This document shows, in pieces, positions 5,634 through 12,013 of a stretch of DNA of 12,013 nucleotides. Origin of the DNA: Planctomycetota bacterium. Lineage in GTDB: Bacteria > Planctomycetota > Phycisphaerae > WQYP01. The first letter of the stretch is position 1. Each line of letters starts with the position of its first letter. Under the pieces are notes generated by a model. That model was not told the DNA's origin. It did no database searches and was given only the letters and a program-made list of their open reading frames with translations. The stretch is taken from contig JAKAZF010000028.1 of assembly GCA_021826605.1 (NCBI GenBank), forward strand, positions 1 through 12,013, given 5' to 3'. Both the position numbers and the translations under genes were made by a program.

Positions 5634-6248
5634 TACTACTTTCTCAACACCGACGACGGCCGCGGAAAACGCGCGGTGCAAGCACGCGCGGCTAAATGGG
5701 GATGGGGCTTCCCAGCACCACGGTTCGGATTTATTGCCACGCTCAGGGCGATTCCGTCGCACGCCTCCGCATTTGAAATTCGCAATTTTCCGCTATGTGG
5801 TCGTGGCGCGAACAGTATGGATCAGAAAAACGCGGTAATGCGGGTAGGTGAATCTCCGTATCGTCATATCCGTAAACGCCCTAAACGCTCATCAAGGAAA
5901 GCATGGATCACCCGGTAGTGCCCGGCACGCAAAATGGGTAAAAAGCACTCATGATTCGGATCGGAAGTAATCAGTAATGACAATGGTTTGCTGCACTTGT
6001 CAGGCGGAATAACGGCACTGAAAGAACTGGTCGGATCAGCGGGCGGACAAACACTGCCGACATGCGTAAACCGGCACGGGCATCGCAGATGATGTGTGTA
6101 AAAAGCGCTTGTGTTTTCAAGCCGCCGTTCCAACAATAGGAAAACAGGCTGCGGAAATATGGATCGCTCGGCGTTCCGGGGCGGATGCTGAAAACCGTTG
6201 AGCGAGGAAGATTGCTCGTGCAATTTTGTGCGCGGAAAGGATGTCGTT
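5634..6248. other. Long intergenic spacer, no supported gene
   Basis: Together with 5247-5633 this makes about 1 kb between the divergent dnaN and pyrophosphatase genes. Open frames of 114 codons (5574-5918, plus) and 119 codons (5864-6223, minus) exist. Neither has a Shine-Dalgarno, recognisable domain or natural composition, and the first runs through the heptad repeats. A GC-rich hairpin (5670-5690, CGCGCG arms around TGC-AA-GCA) is present. I found no match to the DnaA-box consensus TTATNCACA on either strand. The pyrophosphatase promoter presumably lies in 6090-6230, but I cannot place it confidently. Confidence 0.5.
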
Positions 6249-8864
6249 ATGCCATCGTCCTGGAGTCAATGGAAGCAATTTTTAGCAACCCATGCCAAAA
6301 GCGCCGCGATGACCGGCGTACTGGCTTTGTTTTTAGCGGTATACATCGCCTTGACGCGGAGCCACTATCCAGGGGGAGGTGCCGCCACGGCGGGTCACGT
6401 CGCCGCGCCGATTCCTGGTGTCTTTCATCCATTCGGATTTTTATATACAGCAACGTTCACCCCCTTTGAACGCTATGCCATGTTTGCCGTTCTGATTATC
6501 GCACTGGCCGGCCTGGCTTATGCGGGCTTCCTCATGCGTATTATTCGACGGGCGGACCATGGGACCGAGAAAATGCGGGAGGTGGCCCACGCCATCCGAC
6601 AAGGTTCGATCGCTTATCTTGGAAGACAACGCCGGACGCTTTTCCCGCTGATTATCCTGATCACAATTATTCTTGTCGGCACCGCCAGTTGGACCACTGC
6701 CGCCGGTGCCAGCCTCCCCATTGGCCGCGGTATCGCCTTTCTGATGGGGTCTTTGTTTTCCATGGCCGTAGGCACGATTGGTATGCTCATGGCCACCGAA
6801 GGCAATGTGGTCGTAGCCGCCGCCGCTCGCAAAGGCTTTGGCCACGCCATGCAACTGGGGTATCGCACCGGCACGGTCACGGGCATGCTCAATGACGGCC
6901 TTGGCCTGCTGGGGGCCACAACCATTTTCATGTATTTTGGTGATCGCGCGCCCGAGGCGTTGTTGGGGTTTGGATTCGGCGGAACCCTGCTGGCGCTGTT
7001 CATGCGCGTTGGCGGCGGAATTTATACCAAAGCGGCGGACGTTGGAGCGGATCTGGTGGGCAAGGTTGAAAAAGACATCCCAGAAGATGATCCACGCAAC
7101 GCCGCCACCATCGCCGATAACGTTGGTGATAATGTCGGCGACTGCGCCGGTATGGCCGCCGATATTTTTGAAAGTTATGAAGTCACCATGGTGGCGGCGA
7201 TGATTTTAGGATGGGCCAGCTTCGGCCACATCGGCATGATCTTTCCGCTGTTAGTCCGGGCCGTGGGTGTGTGTTCAGATATGATCGCCACCTTCAGCGT
7301 CCGTGCCGCCGATAAAGGCTCGGACAAAGATGCCATGGCCGCCATCAATCGCGGTTATCGCCTCGGAGCTGTTATCAGTACCGTGGGGTTCCTGCTGGTT
7401 GGATTTTTCTATCTCCGGTATGGCGCGGCGGCCATCGCTGAAAATCCAAGCCTGGTCGGCATTCTGCATGCCGCGCCCTGGTGGGCCAATTTTGGAATTC
7501 ATGGCCTGGACATGCGGCCCGCGGAGGCCACCTTCATCGGAGTTATTCTGGCTCTTACGCTCAACTTGTCCACCGAATATTTCACCGGAACCCATGAGCC
7601 TCCCGTGGATTCGCTGGTGAAGTCCTGCGCCACCGGCCATGCCACCAACATTATCGCCGGCCTGGCGGTGGGTCTTGAAAGCTCTGTGAGCGCCATCGTG
7701 ATTATTGCGTGCTGCCTTACAGCCAGCAGCCTTATTTTTTACGGCACCAACCCCATATTCGTCGCCTATGGCATTGCCATGGTCGGTATCGGTATGTTAA
7801 CGCTCGCGGGCAATACCCTGAGCATGGATGTGTTTGGCCCGGTTGCGGATAATGCCAATGGCATTGGTGAAATGGGCTATGACGCGGAAGAAATGGGGGC
7901 GCAGCAGCACAGTGCGGCGCGGCAGGTTCTTGCTGATCTTGACGCCACGGGCAACACCACCAAAGCCCTGACCAAGGGGGTGGCCATTGGTTCGGCTGTG
8001 ATCGCGGCGGTAAGTTTGTATGCGTCGTTTATTACGCTGGTTGCCACCGGCGGTATATCCGACCATGCCCGTATCAGCGGTGAAGCCTATAAGGTGATTT
8101 CCGGTATCATGACTGTCGCGAGTCCCAAACTGCTCGTGGGTCTGCTGCTGGGTGGTGCCGTACCATTCCTCTTTAGTTCCATGACAATTCGTGCGGTGGG
8201 TCGGGCGGCATTTCTTATTGTGAAGGAATGTCGGTTGCAGTTTCAGGATGAAAAAATCTGGAGCGGCGAGACCAAGCCCGATTATGGCCGGGTGGTCAAC
8301 ATCTGCACAGCCACCGCCCAGCGCGAATTGATCGGCCCCGGATTCGTGGCCATTCTTTCCCCCATTCTCGTCGGTTTCCTGCTGGGTGTTGTGGCATTGG
8401 CTGGATTTCTGGCCGGGGCCATTCTTTCCGGACAATTATTGGCGGTATTCATGACCAACTCCGGCGGCGCGTGGGATAACGCCAAGAAAACCATCGAAGA
8501 TGAACCACGCAATTCGAAGGCCAATACCGGCAAAGGCTCGGAACGCCACAAGGCCGCGGTGACCGGTGATACCGTCGGTGATCCGCTCAAAGACACCGCC
8601 GGCCCCGCCATCAACCCGCTTCTAAAAGTTATGAACATGGTGGCGCTGCTGGCACTGCCTTTGATGATTCCGTTTGATGCATCACTGTGGCGGGCCGAAT
8701 CGACCTTAAGCAAAAACGTTGTCGTCCATCCACTAAGCACGCATCCGTGGATCGCGGCAACTGTTGGCGTACTGGCCATCGCAGTGATCGCCTGGGCGGT
8801 TTACCGTTCCAAACATGAGACCAAAGAAATGCTGGAAATGGAGCATCAGTTGGAATCCGTGTGA
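6249..8864 (+). CDS. hppA: Proton-translocating membrane pyrophosphatase, K+-independent type
   Basis: Integral membrane pump of about 16 helices that couples PPi hydrolysis to H+ export. The PPi/Mg site motif DVGADLVGKVEKD is at 264-276, followed by DDPRNAATIADNVGDNVGD. The second acidic cluster begins at WDNAKKTIED (about 742) with GDTVGDPLKDTAGPAINPL. The GNTTKALTK segment (568-576) has Lys572 and Thr575. Published work assigns K/T at these sites to K+-independent H+-pumps and A/G to K+-dependent ones. At 871 aa it is longer than the usual 660-770, with an extended N-terminus including a Gly/Ala-rich stretch after the first helix. ATG 6249 is chosen for AAAGGA 7 nt upstream; a TTG at 6198 gives an unlikely 17-residue leader. 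The nickel permease gene follows after 20 bp. Confidence 0.95.
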   Translation: MPSSWSQWKQFLATHAKSAAMTGVLALFLAVYIALTRSHYPGGGAATAGHVAAPIPGVFHPFGFLYTATFTPFERYAMFAVLIIALAGLAYAGFLMRIIRRADHGTEKMREVAHAIRQGSIAYLGRQRRTLFPLIILITIILVGTASWTTAAGASLPIGRGIAFLMGSLFSMAVGTIGMLMATEGNVVVAAAARKGFGHAMQLGYRTGTVTGMLNDGLGLLGATTIFMYFGDRAPEALLGFGFGGTLLALFMRVGGGIYTKAADVGADLVGKVEKDIPEDDPRNAATIADNVGDNVGDCAGMAADIFESYEVTMVAAMILGWASFGHIGMIFPLLVRAVGVCSDMIATFSVRAADKGSDKDAMAAINRGYRLGAVISTVGFLLVGFFYLRYGAAAIAENPSLVGILHAAPWWANFGIHGLDMRPAEATFIGVILALTLNLSTEYFTGTHEPPVDSLVKSCATGHATNIIAGLAVGLESSVSAIVIIACCLTASSLIFYGTNPIFVAYGIAMVGIGMLTLAGNTLSMDVFGPVADNANGIGEMGYDAEEMGAQQHSAARQVLADLDATGNTTKALTKGVAIGSAVIAAVSLYASFITLVATGGISDHARISGEAYKVISGIMTVASPKLLVGLLLGGAVPFLFSSMTIRAVGRAAFLIVKECRLQFQDEKIWSGETKPDYGRVVNICTATAQRELIGPGFVAILSPILVGFLLGVVALAGFLAGAILSGQLLAVFMTNSGGAWDNAKKTIEDEPRNSKANTGKGSERHKAAVTGDTVGDPLKDTAGPAINPLLKVMNMVALLALPLMIPFDASLWRAESTLSKNVVVHPLSTHPWIAATVGVLAIAVIAWAVYRSKHETKEMLEMEHQLESV

Positions 8865-8884
8865 TGTTGTGATGAAGGTGACGG

Positions 8885-9955
8885 ATGTTCAGAATTCATA
8901 AATTCAATTGGATGTCGCGCAATGCGATGATCGGTCATGGGGTTAAGTTCCACGCTACGGTGCTGATCTCCCTGCTGGCCTTCATCGGATTACTGCTATG
9001 GGCGGTGGCATTCTTCGCTTTGGCCGGAAACAAATCACTGCTGGCGCTGGCCGCTCTGGCGTTTGTCTTCGGCCTGCGCCACGCCATGGACGCCGACCAT
9101 ATCGCCGCCATTGACAGCATCACCCGACGGCTTTTATATGAAGGGCGGCAGCGCATTTCCGTCGGACTTATGTTTTCACTGGGGCATTCCACGGTCGTGA
9201 TCGGCCTGTCGCTTTTGCTGATTTTAAGCATCCAGCAGGTGCGCGCGTCGCTGGGCCACCTGATGACCTTTGGCGGAATTTTCGGTGGAGCTGTATCCGC
9301 TCTGTTGCTACTGGTGGTGGGAGCCGCCAATCTCACCGCCCTCTGGAAATCCATTGGCAACGCCCAAACCAGGGCCGTTGATACCACGCCCGCGGATAAT
9401 CTTTCGCCCGCTTCCGGCGGCTTTTTTTCATTGCTTCTGGGGCGCGTGTTGCGGCTTGTTGATTCCAACTGGAAAATTTATGGCATCGGATTTCTCTTTG
9501 GCCTGGGCTTTGATACAGCCAGCGAAATCGCCATTCTGGTCATCTCCGCCGGAGCCGCCTCGCGCGGAATGCCGCTGTGGCACTGCCTGCTGTTTCCGCT
9601 GTTGTTCACCGCGGGAATGACCCTCATTGACACGGTCGATAATATTTTAATTCTGTCCGCATGTAAATGGGCGTTAGCCACGCCACGCGGCACCCGCTAT
9701 TACAATGCCGCCATGACCCTTACCACGGTGCTTATGGCCCTGGGAATCGCGGTCATTGAAAGCTGGGGGCTGTTCCTGCCGGGCCGCTCCGGCTCCACCG
9801 GTGGCGGCGGAATTATCTCCTGGGTAACAATACTCAACAATCACTTCGCGGCCCTGGGTGCGGCGTTTGTCGTCGCCACCGCCCTGATCTGGTTAAGCCT
9901 CTGGCTGCTCTACAAGCTCCGCGCTATTTCCACACCACAGCCCACCAATGGATGA
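8885..9955 (+). CDS. NiCoT-family nickel/cobalt permease
   Basis: 356-aa membrane permease of the HoxN/NixA/NicT family importing Ni2+ and/or Co2+. The family signature HAMDADH (H66-H72, pattern HA-x4-DH), in the metal-selecting helix, is intact. Further conserved segments are LGHSTVVIGLS (about 100-110), LFGLGFDTASEIAIL and LFTAGMTLIDTVDNIL. Eight hydrophobic segments fit the family. AAGGTG lies 4 nt before ATG 8885. It is 20 bp downstream of the pyrophosphatase gene, so co-transcription is likely. No hydrogenase or urease gene is visible to say which enzyme uses the metal, and no nickel-responsive operator is evident. A diverged copy of its last 23 codons occurs at 10643-10714. Nickel versus cobalt preference cannot be decided from sequence alone. 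Confidence 0.93.
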   Translation: MFRIHKFNWMSRNAMIGHGVKFHATVLISLLAFIGLLLWAVAFFALAGNKSLLALAALAFVFGLRHAMDADHIAAIDSITRRLLYEGRQRISVGLMFSLGHSTVVIGLSLLLILSIQQVRASLGHLMTFGGIFGGAVSALLLLVVGAANLTALWKSIGNAQTRAVDTTPADNLSPASGGFFSLLLGRVLRLVDSNWKIYGIGFLFGLGFDTASEIAILVISAGAASRGMPLWHCLLFPLLFTAGMTLIDTVDNILILSACKWALATPRGTRYYNAAMTLTTVLMALGIAVIESWGLFLPGRSGSTGGGGIISWVTILNNHFAALGAAFVVATALIWLSLWLLYKLRAISTPQPTNG

Positions 9956-9971
9956 TCCATCGCTTCCGGAC

Positions 9972-10011
9972 AACCCGCGGCCGTGAAGGAAGACGGCGGA
10001 TTACGCGGGTT
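9972..10011 (+). terminator. Strong hairpin after the nickel permease gene
   Basis: AACCCGCG (9972-9979) pairs with CGCGGGTT (10004-10011). Inside it GCCGT (9980-9984) pairs with ACGGC (9993-9997) across an 8-nt loop, leaving a 6-nt bulge on one side. The structure begins 17 nt after the permease stop codon. Only a short T3 follows, so it is either a weak terminator or a 3'-end stabilising hairpin of the pyrophosphatase-permease transcript. Confidence 0.5.
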
Positions 10012-10090
10012 TCGCAAATACAAATGAATGGAGCACCGCATCGCAAGACAGGGCTTTACTGATGGCCTCCCATCGTGTTCATGTGCTTAG

Positions 10091-10139
10091 CGTAACATGA
10101 TGCTTCACAAACATAATGTTTGACAAGCATCATGTTGCG
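10091..10139. repeat. 49-nt nested palindrome at the ATPase fragment boundary
   Basis: The outer arms AACATGATGCTT (10094-10105) and AAGCATCATGTT (10125-10136) are perfect reverse complements. Inside, after a 2-by-2 mismatch, CAAACAT (10108-10114) and ATGTTTG (10116-10122) are again perfect around one central A. Weak pairing extends to 10091 and 10139. The structure overlaps the first codons of the truncated ATPase frame. It could be a repeat end, a hairpin-forming recombination target, a terminator-like structure or an operator. No -10 box follows the internal TTGACA (10120-10125). Confidence 0.65.
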
Positions 10140-10610
10140 TGTGATGCCTCAATACTGACGCGGGAAATTCCGTTTGGAGAAAGTTCCCGTTCAACGAAGA
10201 AAACCCGCTATCGCATACAGGACCCGGCGTTGCGGTTCTGGTTCCGCGTTTATTCACCGTATCGGACGCGATGGCAACGCTATACCAAGGCGGAGAAACT
10301 TCAATTACTGCGCGACCATGCTTCGACAGTGTTCGAGGATTTTTGCCGTGAACGCTACCCGGGAGCGTCCCGCTACTGGGAACGCGATCTGGAGTGTGAT
10401 TTTGTTCGAACCCAAGAGCATAACCGGGAACCAGCACGAGCTGTGGTTTCAGAGGTAAAGTGGAAACATCTTACGACGATTGAACGATCTGAGTTGGAAA
10501 AGCGGCTTACCATGTCATGGCAACGGTGCGGCCTGCGGCACAGGTTTGAAGCCGTCACATTCGAAGTGCTGGATGCGAACGTTTTGAAAACAGCGCAAGC
10601 CGATCAATAA
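10116..10610 (+). pseudogene. 3' fragment of a DUF234 AAA-type ATPase gene
   Basis: The 164-codon frame matches the C-terminal part of the archaeal-type ATPase/DUF234 family. TREIPFGESS (15-24) is the end of the winged-helix linker and RYRIQDPALRFWFRVYSPYR (31-50) is the family signature. The PD-(D/E)XK-like tail has ECD (93-95) and EVKW (113-116). Full-length members are about 450-480 aa, with an N-terminal P-loop ATPase domain and then the winged helix; both are missing. Recognisable homology begins only around codon 13, immediately after the nested palindrome, and no ATPase remnant is seen in any frame of 9956-10115. No Shine-Dalgarno precedes ATG 10116. I read this as a truncated, probably non-functional remnant. 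Expression as a stand-alone nuclease-like domain is possible but unsupported. Confidence 0.75.
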
Positions 10611-10615
10611 ACTCC

Positions 10616-10714
10616 ATGCACAGCCGTTATCAGGAGTCCTCCCTGATCTGGTTGAGCCGCTGGGCGCTCTACCGTCTGCGCGCAATGCCCACTGCACAAC
10701 CGACCGCTGGCTAG
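10616..10714 (+). pseudogene. Remnant of a second nickel permease 3' end
   Basis: A 32-codon frame starts 5 bp after the ATPase fragment. Its last 23 codons (from 10643 to the TAG at 10712-10714) encode LIWLSRWALYRLRAMPTAQP plus TAG, against LIWLSLWLLYKLRAISTPQP plus TNG at the end of the intact permease. By hand I count 17 of 23 residues and about three quarters of bases identical, with no gaps and stop codons at the same place. The first nine codons (10616-10642) show no similarity, so the break is near 10640. The level of divergence suggests a separate homologue or an old duplication, not a recent copy. Confidence 0.7.
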
Positions 10715-10823
10715 TCGTTTGGAGTTGTACCAAGCCCGGCCACCGCCCTCGACATTTTCGTCGAAGCCCCAAACGCGCCCGTTAGGAAACCGAGCGCATC
10801 GATGGACAACGCGGCGAATGATT

Positions 10824-12013
10824 TTAGTTCGCCAAGCGGGCAATCTCCCGCGTGCCTTCGTGCGAATCATATTTGCACTCTTCGCGGATCGGCGGGGAGA
10901 GAATTCGGCGATCAGCCAATATTTTCACCGCCCCGCTCCGGCAATTAGAGCACCGACAGTTCTCGTATATCTTAATGAGGGAGCCGAGTGCTTGAGCTTG
11001 TGGATTGGCGGCGAAAACGTCGAGCGAATCATACGCCACGCAGTGGAAATCGTCCTCATTGGCGGAGGCATCCATCAGTGACTCAATAAGAAGATGATCA
11101 CCCTCACGGTAATTTTTGATAAGAAGAGGAATGGAGCCTTCGGGATGATCTCCACCGCGTTGGATAATATCGACGGCTAATGCGTGAATCGCGTCGCTTC
11201 GTAGAAGCCTTAGTGAACGCCTTGCCGCCGACGCCACGTCCTTATTTGTTGAGAGCGCGAGATCGATCATTCTCTTAATGTCGAGCGGGAAGGCCCGGTG
11301 GGAAAAAATGCGAAGGTAAGCGGCGAGCAGCGCATCATCCTGCTCCATGAGAAGATCTCTGGCGGCCATGCGAATACAATCGTCCGGAGCGCTTTTGCCC
11401 CAAAAGAATAGCCACGTCCGCGTAACGTCGCCGTGGGTCGATAGGATCAGGTCCCGCATTTGTTGGTACGTGAAGCTGCGGTAGTCCGTCCGAGGTTGTT
11501 TGCTCCTCCGTTGCATCGTCCTCTCAACTTCCTCAATGTAGCGATGAATATTGGAATTGCTCCGGGCGGCTTCACGGAGTGATGAGATCACTTCGGGGCC
11601 AAGGGCCCGCTGTGTTTCCTGCAGGAAATAATCGTCCTCATGGTAACCGGTACCTCTGTCCATCCATCCGCCAATCTGGTCCAGAACGAATAACACGCCG
11701 TTCATCCCGTCGAGCTTGACAAACTCCTCCGCGCCGATGGATCGCTCCTCCGCGTCGCCCTTCCTAAACTTCTCGTAGAGCGCATCTCGCGATCGCGCAA
11801 AGCCCGCCTGCGCAAAAAGGCGATTAAGGCTAAACAGATGGCTGGTATCAAAAAATTCCTGCGACGCCATCAGCCCCGTCGCGGCAATTTCAGAAAAATG
11901 GTCGAGGCTGTCGGTTCGAAGAACGATCTCATAAGCATATTCCGCCCGGCTGCCCTCACATTGCGCATCGTAAGCGGTGTTGTGCAGGCACACATTCGTG
12001 ATAGCTTCCTCGT
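10824..12013 (-). CDS. HEAT-repeat-like protein of unknown function, 5' partial
   Basis: The frame is open to the right window edge. The first possible in-window start (GTG at 11993) lies inside continuous protein-like sequence (EEAITNVCLHNTAYDAQCEG), so the true start is outside. At least 396 residues are seen. The N-terminal part is rich in charged helices. The middle to C-terminal part has a repetitive helical pattern (RMAARDLLMEQDDALLAAYL, RMIDLALSTNKDVASAARRS, DSLDVFAANPQAQALGSLIK) like HEAT/ARM repeats. Near the end a cluster NCRCSNCRSG has three closely spaced Cys (C-x-C-x2-C), which might bind a metal. The C-terminus is complete at TAA 10826-10824. I do not recognise the family and assign no function. 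It converges on the pseudogene region; 10715-10823 shows nothing notable. Confidence 0.75.
   Translation of the reverse strand, partial: EEAITNVCLHNTAYDAQCEGSRAEYAYEIVLRTDSLDHFSEIAATGLMASQEFFDTSHLFSLNRLFAQAGFARSRDALYEKFRKGDAEERSIGAEEFVKLDGMNGVLFVLDQIGGWMDRGTGYHEDDYFLQETQRALGPEVISSLREAARSNSNIHRYIEEVERTMQRRSKQPRTDYRSFTYQQMRDLILSTHGDVTRTWLFFWGKSAPDDCIRMAARDLLMEQDDALLAAYLRIFSHRAFPLDIKRMIDLALSTNKDVASAARRSLRLLRSDAIHALAVDIIQRGGDHPEGSIPLLIKNYREGDHLLIESLMDASANEDDFHCVAYDSLDVFAANPQAQALGSLIKIYENCRCSNCRSGAVKILADRRILSPPIREECKYDSHEGTREIARLAN

Noticed and set aside
5574..5918. 114-codon plus-strand frame
   Set aside because: It runs through heptad repeats, has no ribosome binding site, no domain and odd composition.
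5864..6223. 119-codon minus-strand frame
   Set aside because: No recognisable similarity or ribosome binding site. It also overlaps the leader of the pyrophosphatase gene where a promoter is expected. It cannot be excluded as a decayed gene.
6198..6248. TTG start giving a longer pyrophosphatase
   Set aside because: The ATG at 6249 has AAAGGA at proper distance, and the extra 17 residues (including two Cys) do not resemble the family N-terminus.
10120..10148. Promoter from perfect TTGACA inside the palindrome
   Set aside because: At 17 bp the -10 position reads GATGCC, with too few matches to TATAAT, so the -35-like hexamer is probably incidental.

Overview
The window looks like chromosomal DNA of a free-living, probably environmental bacterium, moderately GC-rich by eye. 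It carries a conventional bacterial SRP RNA, a dnaN gene, a large proton-pumping pyrophosphatase and non-coding DNA with heptanucleotide repeats. I suspect Planctomycetota or a relative, from the overall mix (long H+-PPase, roomy spacers, HEAT-type protein), but nothing here proves it.

Left part (1-2897). A structured non-coding element (52-174) is followed by a minus-strand gene for a small tyrosine-rich lipoprotein with two tandem YYPG-type modules. Divergent from it is a three-gene arsenic operon. ArsR is an As(III)-sensing repressor whose promoter and probable operator sit right at its start codon. ArsC is a thioredoxin-coupled arsenate reductase, and Acr3 is an arsenite efflux permease. 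Together they sense arsenic, reduce As(V) to As(III) and export it.

Middle (2898-5246). A toxin-antitoxin pair follows on the plus strand: a RelE/HigB-like toxin, then an HTH antitoxin with a T9 run near its 5' end. Converging on it from the minus strand are the small SRP RNA gene, with a good promoter, and dnaN, the DNA polymerase III sliding clamp. Upstream of dnaN lies about 1 kb without a convincing gene. It holds a perfect 14-bp tandem duplication and four clusters of degenerate 7-bp repeats.

Right part (6249-12013). A long H+-translocating pyrophosphatase, with residues of the K+-independent type, is followed 20 bp later by a NiCoT-family nickel/cobalt permease, probably in the same operon. 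Downstream is a scar region. It has a strong hairpin, then a roughly 49-nt nested palindrome, then the 3' third of a DUF234 AAA-type ATPase gene that has lost its ATPase domain. Next comes a 3'-terminal fragment resembling the last 23 codons of the nickel permease. The window ends in a minus-strand HEAT-repeat-like protein of unknown function that runs off the right edge.

No phage, CRISPR or complete insertion sequence is visible. The least ordinary parts are the scar at about 9970-10714, the heptad-repeat spacer upstream of dnaN, and the folded element at 52-174. I did not find a gene set that amounts to a clearly new system.
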